DNA of 64,000 nt. Source: JBBTCJ01 sp038043285 (GTDB lineage: Bacteria; Planctomycetota; Phycisphaerae; UBA1845). The stretch spans positions 1-64,000 of the forward strand of contig JBBTCJ010000002.1 in NCBI GenBank assembly GCA_038043285.1. Direction: 5' to 3'. The notes below the pieces were generated by a model. The model had not been told where the DNA came from. It searched no databases and was given only the letters and a program-made list of their open reading frames with translations. The translations under genes and the position numbers were made by a program. Position 1 is the stretch's first letter, and each line of letters begins with the position of its first letter. Positions 61,628 to 64,000 of the stretch are shown here, in pieces.

Positions 61628-63511
61628 GTGGATGCCGTTATTCTCGCCGGGAGTATCGGTCAGGACGCGACGTGGACCGGGGGCTGTCCCCGTCCTCTGC
61701 TGCCGTTACCTGGAAGCACCTTGCTGCACGCGTTGGTCGCGCGGCTGAATCAAACCGCGCCCGCCAGCATCACGGTCTGTGCCCACGGCCGCACAGACCT
61801 GATCGCCAATCGGCTCCGAAACGGCGCGTGGATGAATGGCGAACCGACGATTCTTGAGGACGCCATCCCGCGCGGGACTGCCGGATGCCTTCGCGCATGC
61901 CAATCTCGTTTCGAGTCCGACGCCATTCTGGTCGTTGGTGGATGTGTTTGGCTCGACGACAACCCGGAATGGATGATCCAGCAGCATCGCTCGCGGGACA
62001 ATGCCCTCACCGTGTTCTGTAGTCCGGACGAGCACTCACCCCGCATCGGCCAGGATTCACGACTGAGACCATCGGGCGTTTGCTGCTGTGATCGGCGGGC
62101 GCTCGACTTGATCCGGCCGCAAGGGTACCAGGATCTTAAGGAACAACTCATCCCGGCCCTGCAGGATGCCGGACTCCGCGTCGGTGCAGTTGTACTCCCC
62201 GGGCATACGCGCGAGGTAGTCGATTGGGCAGCCTATATGGAGGTGCTGTGGCGGGTGCTGTCGGCTGACCGGCTGTCGGCGGATGGATACCGTCAGCTCA
62301 CACCGGACGTCTGGTGCGGTGAGGGGGTAAGTATCGCGCCGACCGCACGTATCGTCGGCCCGGCGGTGCTCGGTCACCGCTGCACGCTGGAGTCCGACAG
62401 CGTCGTTGTCGGACCCGCGATCCTGGGCGACGGATCCTGCGCCGGGCGCGGCTCTCGCCTGATCCGGGTCGTCACCACGGACGGGGTTCGCATTCCCCAG
62501 GGTCGTTGGCACGTCGACCAGGTGCTTTCGACGGAAATTGCTCCGCTGCCGACCAGCGTCAACGCCGGGACTTTAACCAGCTCGCCCGACCGTACCGCGG
62601 TCCAGCCGGCTGAACGTCCGGCCATCGGCCGACGGACGACCTGGCAACGTCCGCAGGCGTATGCCATCGGCGTGGCCGCTGCGTTCATCTGGGCGTTTTG
62701 GTCCACGCTCACCGAGCTGTGCACGACGTTGTGGAACAACCCTGACTACAGCGCGGGGCTGATCGTACCGCCGGCGATTCTTTATATGATTCATGCCTGC
62801 CGAGAACGGTTGGCGGAACTCCGTGCGCAGTTTTGGCCGGTGGGTGCCGCCGTGTTCTTCGTCGGAGCCGCGCTAAACATTATGGGGCAACTGTTTCACT
62901 ACTCCTCCGCGGCCAATCTCGGACTGGTGGTCGCCGCAAACGGCGTGGTGATGGGCATGGTCGGACGGCGCATCCAGCGCCAAATCTGGTTCCCCCTGGC
63001 ATGCCTGGTCCTGATGCTTCCGCTCCCATACACCGTGCGTGAGGGAGTGCTCTATCCATTGCAGGGGTTTGGCGCCAAGGTTTCGGCCAGTTTGCTGGAA
63101 ACGGTAGGCATCCCCACGGAGGTCCACGGACACGTGCTGGAAGTGGTCGGGCGGCGGATCGCGGTGGCCGAGGCTTGCAGCGGGTTACGGCTCATATTGG
63201 CGTTCCTTCTGGTGACCGCGGTCGTCGCCTACGTTATCGGTCGACCGCGCTGGCAGAAGGTCATCGTCCTGGCGTCCAGCATCCCCATTGCAGTCGCCTG
63301 CAACGTCCTTCGCGTCGCGATGTCCGCGTTCCTATACTATTTTGGATATGAACGCCTGGCGCAGGGCGTGTTCCACGACGGCGCCGGCCTGGTGATGATG
63401 CCGCTGGCTTTGGGCCTGATCCTCCTCGAGTTCCGTCTGCTCTCGAGTCTGGTCATGTCCGTGCCGCGAGTCGAGCTGCGCAACCCGCTCGAGCGTCCGC
63501 TCGTCACCTAA
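61628..63511 (+). CDS. Nucleotidyltransferase-like domain fused to an exosortase
   Basis: The 627-residue protein starts with GTG at 61628, following a strong GGGGAGGGGG ribosome site. Residues about 1-235 resemble an NDP-sugar nucleotidyltransferase, with VDAVILAGS and PRPLLPLPG, but the usual GGxGTR loop is degenerate. A short beta-helix-like region (about 236-285, IVGPAVLGHRCTLESDSVVVGPAILGDG) and a linker follow. Residues about 345-610 form the exosortase: about eight membrane segments with the cysteine (Cys517 in AEACSGLR), arginine (Arg562 in ACNVLRV) and histidine (His583 in FHDGAG) that make up its transpeptidase triad. The exosortase would cleave sorting signals and link proteins to the outer surface. 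The fusion is unusual. It is divergent from the operon and followed by a Wzz gene. Confidence 0.85.
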   Translation: MDAVILAGSIGQDATWTGGCPRPLLPLPGSTLLHALVARLNQTAPASITVCAHGRTDLIANRLRNGAWMNGEPTILEDAIPRGTAGCLRACQSRFESDAILVVGGCVWLDDNPEWMIQQHRSRDNALTVFCSPDEHSPRIGQDSRLRPSGVCCCDRRALDLIRPQGYQDLKEQLIPALQDAGLRVGAVVLPGHTREVVDWAAYMEVLWRVLSADRLSADGYRQLTPDVWCGEGVSIAPTARIVGPAVLGHRCTLESDSVVVGPAILGDGSCAGRGSRLIRVVTTDGVRIPQGRWHVDQVLSTEIAPLPTSVNAGTLTSSPDRTAVQPAERPAIGRRTTWQRPQAYAIGVAAAFIWAFWSTLTELCTTLWNNPDYSAGLIVPPAILYMIHACRERLAELRAQFWPVGAAVFFVGAALNIMGQLFHYSSAANLGLVVAANGVVMGMVGRRIQRQIWFPLACLVLMLPLPYTVREGVLYPLQGFGAKVSASLLETVGIPTEVHGHVLEVVGRRIAVAEACSGLRLILAFLLVTAVVAYVIGRPRWQKVIVLASSIPIAVACNVLRVAMSAFLYYFGYERLAQGVFHDGAGLVMMPLALGLILLEFRLLSSLVMSVPRVELRNPLERPLVT

Positions 63512-63546
63512 TCGACTCAACGCGTCGAGAGAAAACTCTGAAACGC

Positions 63547-64000
63547 ATGGAACCCACACACGAGATCACCGTCCTTCAGGGACCGCACCGGATCGGACCG
63601 GACTTAGCGCACGACTCCGCATCGGCGTCACCGATGTCGGCGATCCTCCGGCGCTGGCCCACGCTGGCCATTATCACCTTCGCGTGCGCGGTTTCTACGT
63701 CCCTCGCGGTGTGGTTCCTCGTCAGTCCGAAGTTCGAAATCAGCGCCACCCTGCACGTTTCCCCGAGGGTCCGCGCGATCCTGGTGTCCGATCCGGACAC
63801 CGACGTCACCCACGACTACCGGCAGTACGTGGGAACGGAGGCCGCCAACATCGTCAGCTCGGTGGTCCTCGGTGCGGCTTTGAACCAACCGGAGCTGCGC
63901 AGCCTGCCTTTGGTCGCGGCGGCGCCCGACCCCGTGGCCCTGTTGCAAAAGGCGATGGTGGTGGAGCCAATGCGGGGCACCGAGTTGCTGAAGGTCGCCA
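63547..64000 (+). CDS. Wzz/GumC-type chain-length determinant (3' end outside window)
   Basis: The frame starts at ATG 63547, 35 bp after the exosortase fusion, and continues past the window edge, leaving 151 codons. It has a polar N-terminus (about residues 1-35), a membrane helix (about 38-60, TLAIITFACAVSTSLAVWFLV), and then a periplasmic region starting with SPKFEISATLHVSPRVRAIL, as in Wzz/GumC-type polysaccharide copolymerases. The protein would control chain length and export in the polysaccharide machine. A tyrosine kinase domain, if present, lies outside the window. Confidence 0.85.
   Translation, partial: MEPTHEITVLQGPHRIGPDLAHDSASASPMSAILRRWPTLAIITFACAVSTSLAVWFLVSPKFEISATLHVSPRVRAILVSDPDTDVTHDYRQYVGTEAANIVSSVVLGAALNQPELRSLPLVAAAPDPVALLQKAMVVEPMRGTELLKVA

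Noticed and set aside
1..64000. tRNA, rRNA, CRISPR array, transposase or integrase genes
   Set aside because: None was recognised by eye; a covariance-model scan for tRNAs was not possible here, so a missed tRNA remains conceivable.

Overview
The window is a high-GC bacterial segment with few RNA-level features and dense, mostly leftward operons. It most probably comes from a member of the phylum Planctomycetota, perhaps near Phycisphaerae. The taxonomic clues are gene content and protein style: a B12-dependent ribonucleotide reductase, a FloA flotillin with NfeD partners, lipid A genes (lpxD, lpxI) with an MlaEFD importer, a membrane protein carrying a CxxCGYNL...CPECG zinc ribbon, secreted proteins with thrombospondin-3-like Asp repeats and dockerin-like tails, and an exosortase-type exopolysaccharide locus. 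A run of ten Ns at 51626-51635 shows that this is a draft assembly.

Left part (1-10,045, all minus strand). The first block (4840 down to 1) is a four-gene operon: a HlyD-type adaptor, a PilZ protein, a double-GAF protein fused to a membrane-anchored HlyD adaptor, and an M50-type membrane metalloprotease-like protein cut by the window edge. It looks like an export or envelope system with built-in sensory domains. The second block is an outer-membrane lipid block: mlaE-mlaF-mlaD (phospholipid transport ABC system), then lpxD and lpxI of lipid A synthesis.

Middle part (10,324-37,511). Housekeeping and mixed genes lie here: a family-2 glycosyltransferase, an SDR reductase, a small zinc-ribbon protein, a large ResB-like cytochrome c biogenesis protein, the rpsP-trmD-rplS-yraN translation block (without rimM), and nrdJ with a clear intrinsic terminator and two NrdR-box-like sites spaced 31 bp apart. 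These are followed by a HhH-GPD DNA glycosylase whose gene contains a palindromic repeat insert, the nfeD-nfeD2-floA cluster with a proline-rich membrane partner, a CBS-domain protein, a zinc-ribbon membrane protein, a secreted vanadium-haloperoxidase-like protein, a PAS histidine kinase without a partner regulator, and a 1137-residue secreted PKD/beta-helix protein.

Right part (37,581-64,000) is one large exopolysaccharide locus. A leftward series of about 22 genes (60,894 to 37,581) starts with the four dTDP-L-rhamnose genes and continues with EpsI, glycosyltransferases, two polysaccharide deacetylases, three FemAB-like acyltransferases, a phosphodiesterase/alkaline-phosphatase-like protein, WecG, a Wzx-type flippase, an acyltransferase, an O-antigen-ligase-like polymerase and four methyltransferases or unknowns. 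Many genes overlap by 4 bp (ATGA or GTGA), as expected for one translationally coupled operon. Divergent from it, on the plus strand, lie a nucleotidyltransferase-like domain fused to an exosortase and a Wzz-type chain-length protein cut by the right edge. Together they suggest synthesis, flipping, polymerisation and decoration of a rhamnose-containing polysaccharide linked to protein sorting by the exosortase. No PEP-CTERM target protein is visible in the window.

Palindromic dispersed repeats (12.35-12.46 kb, 14.96 kb, 20.83-21.0 kb, 24.28 kb, 43.91 kb) sit between genes and once inside a gene. No tRNA, rRNA, CRISPR array, transposase or integrase was recognised.
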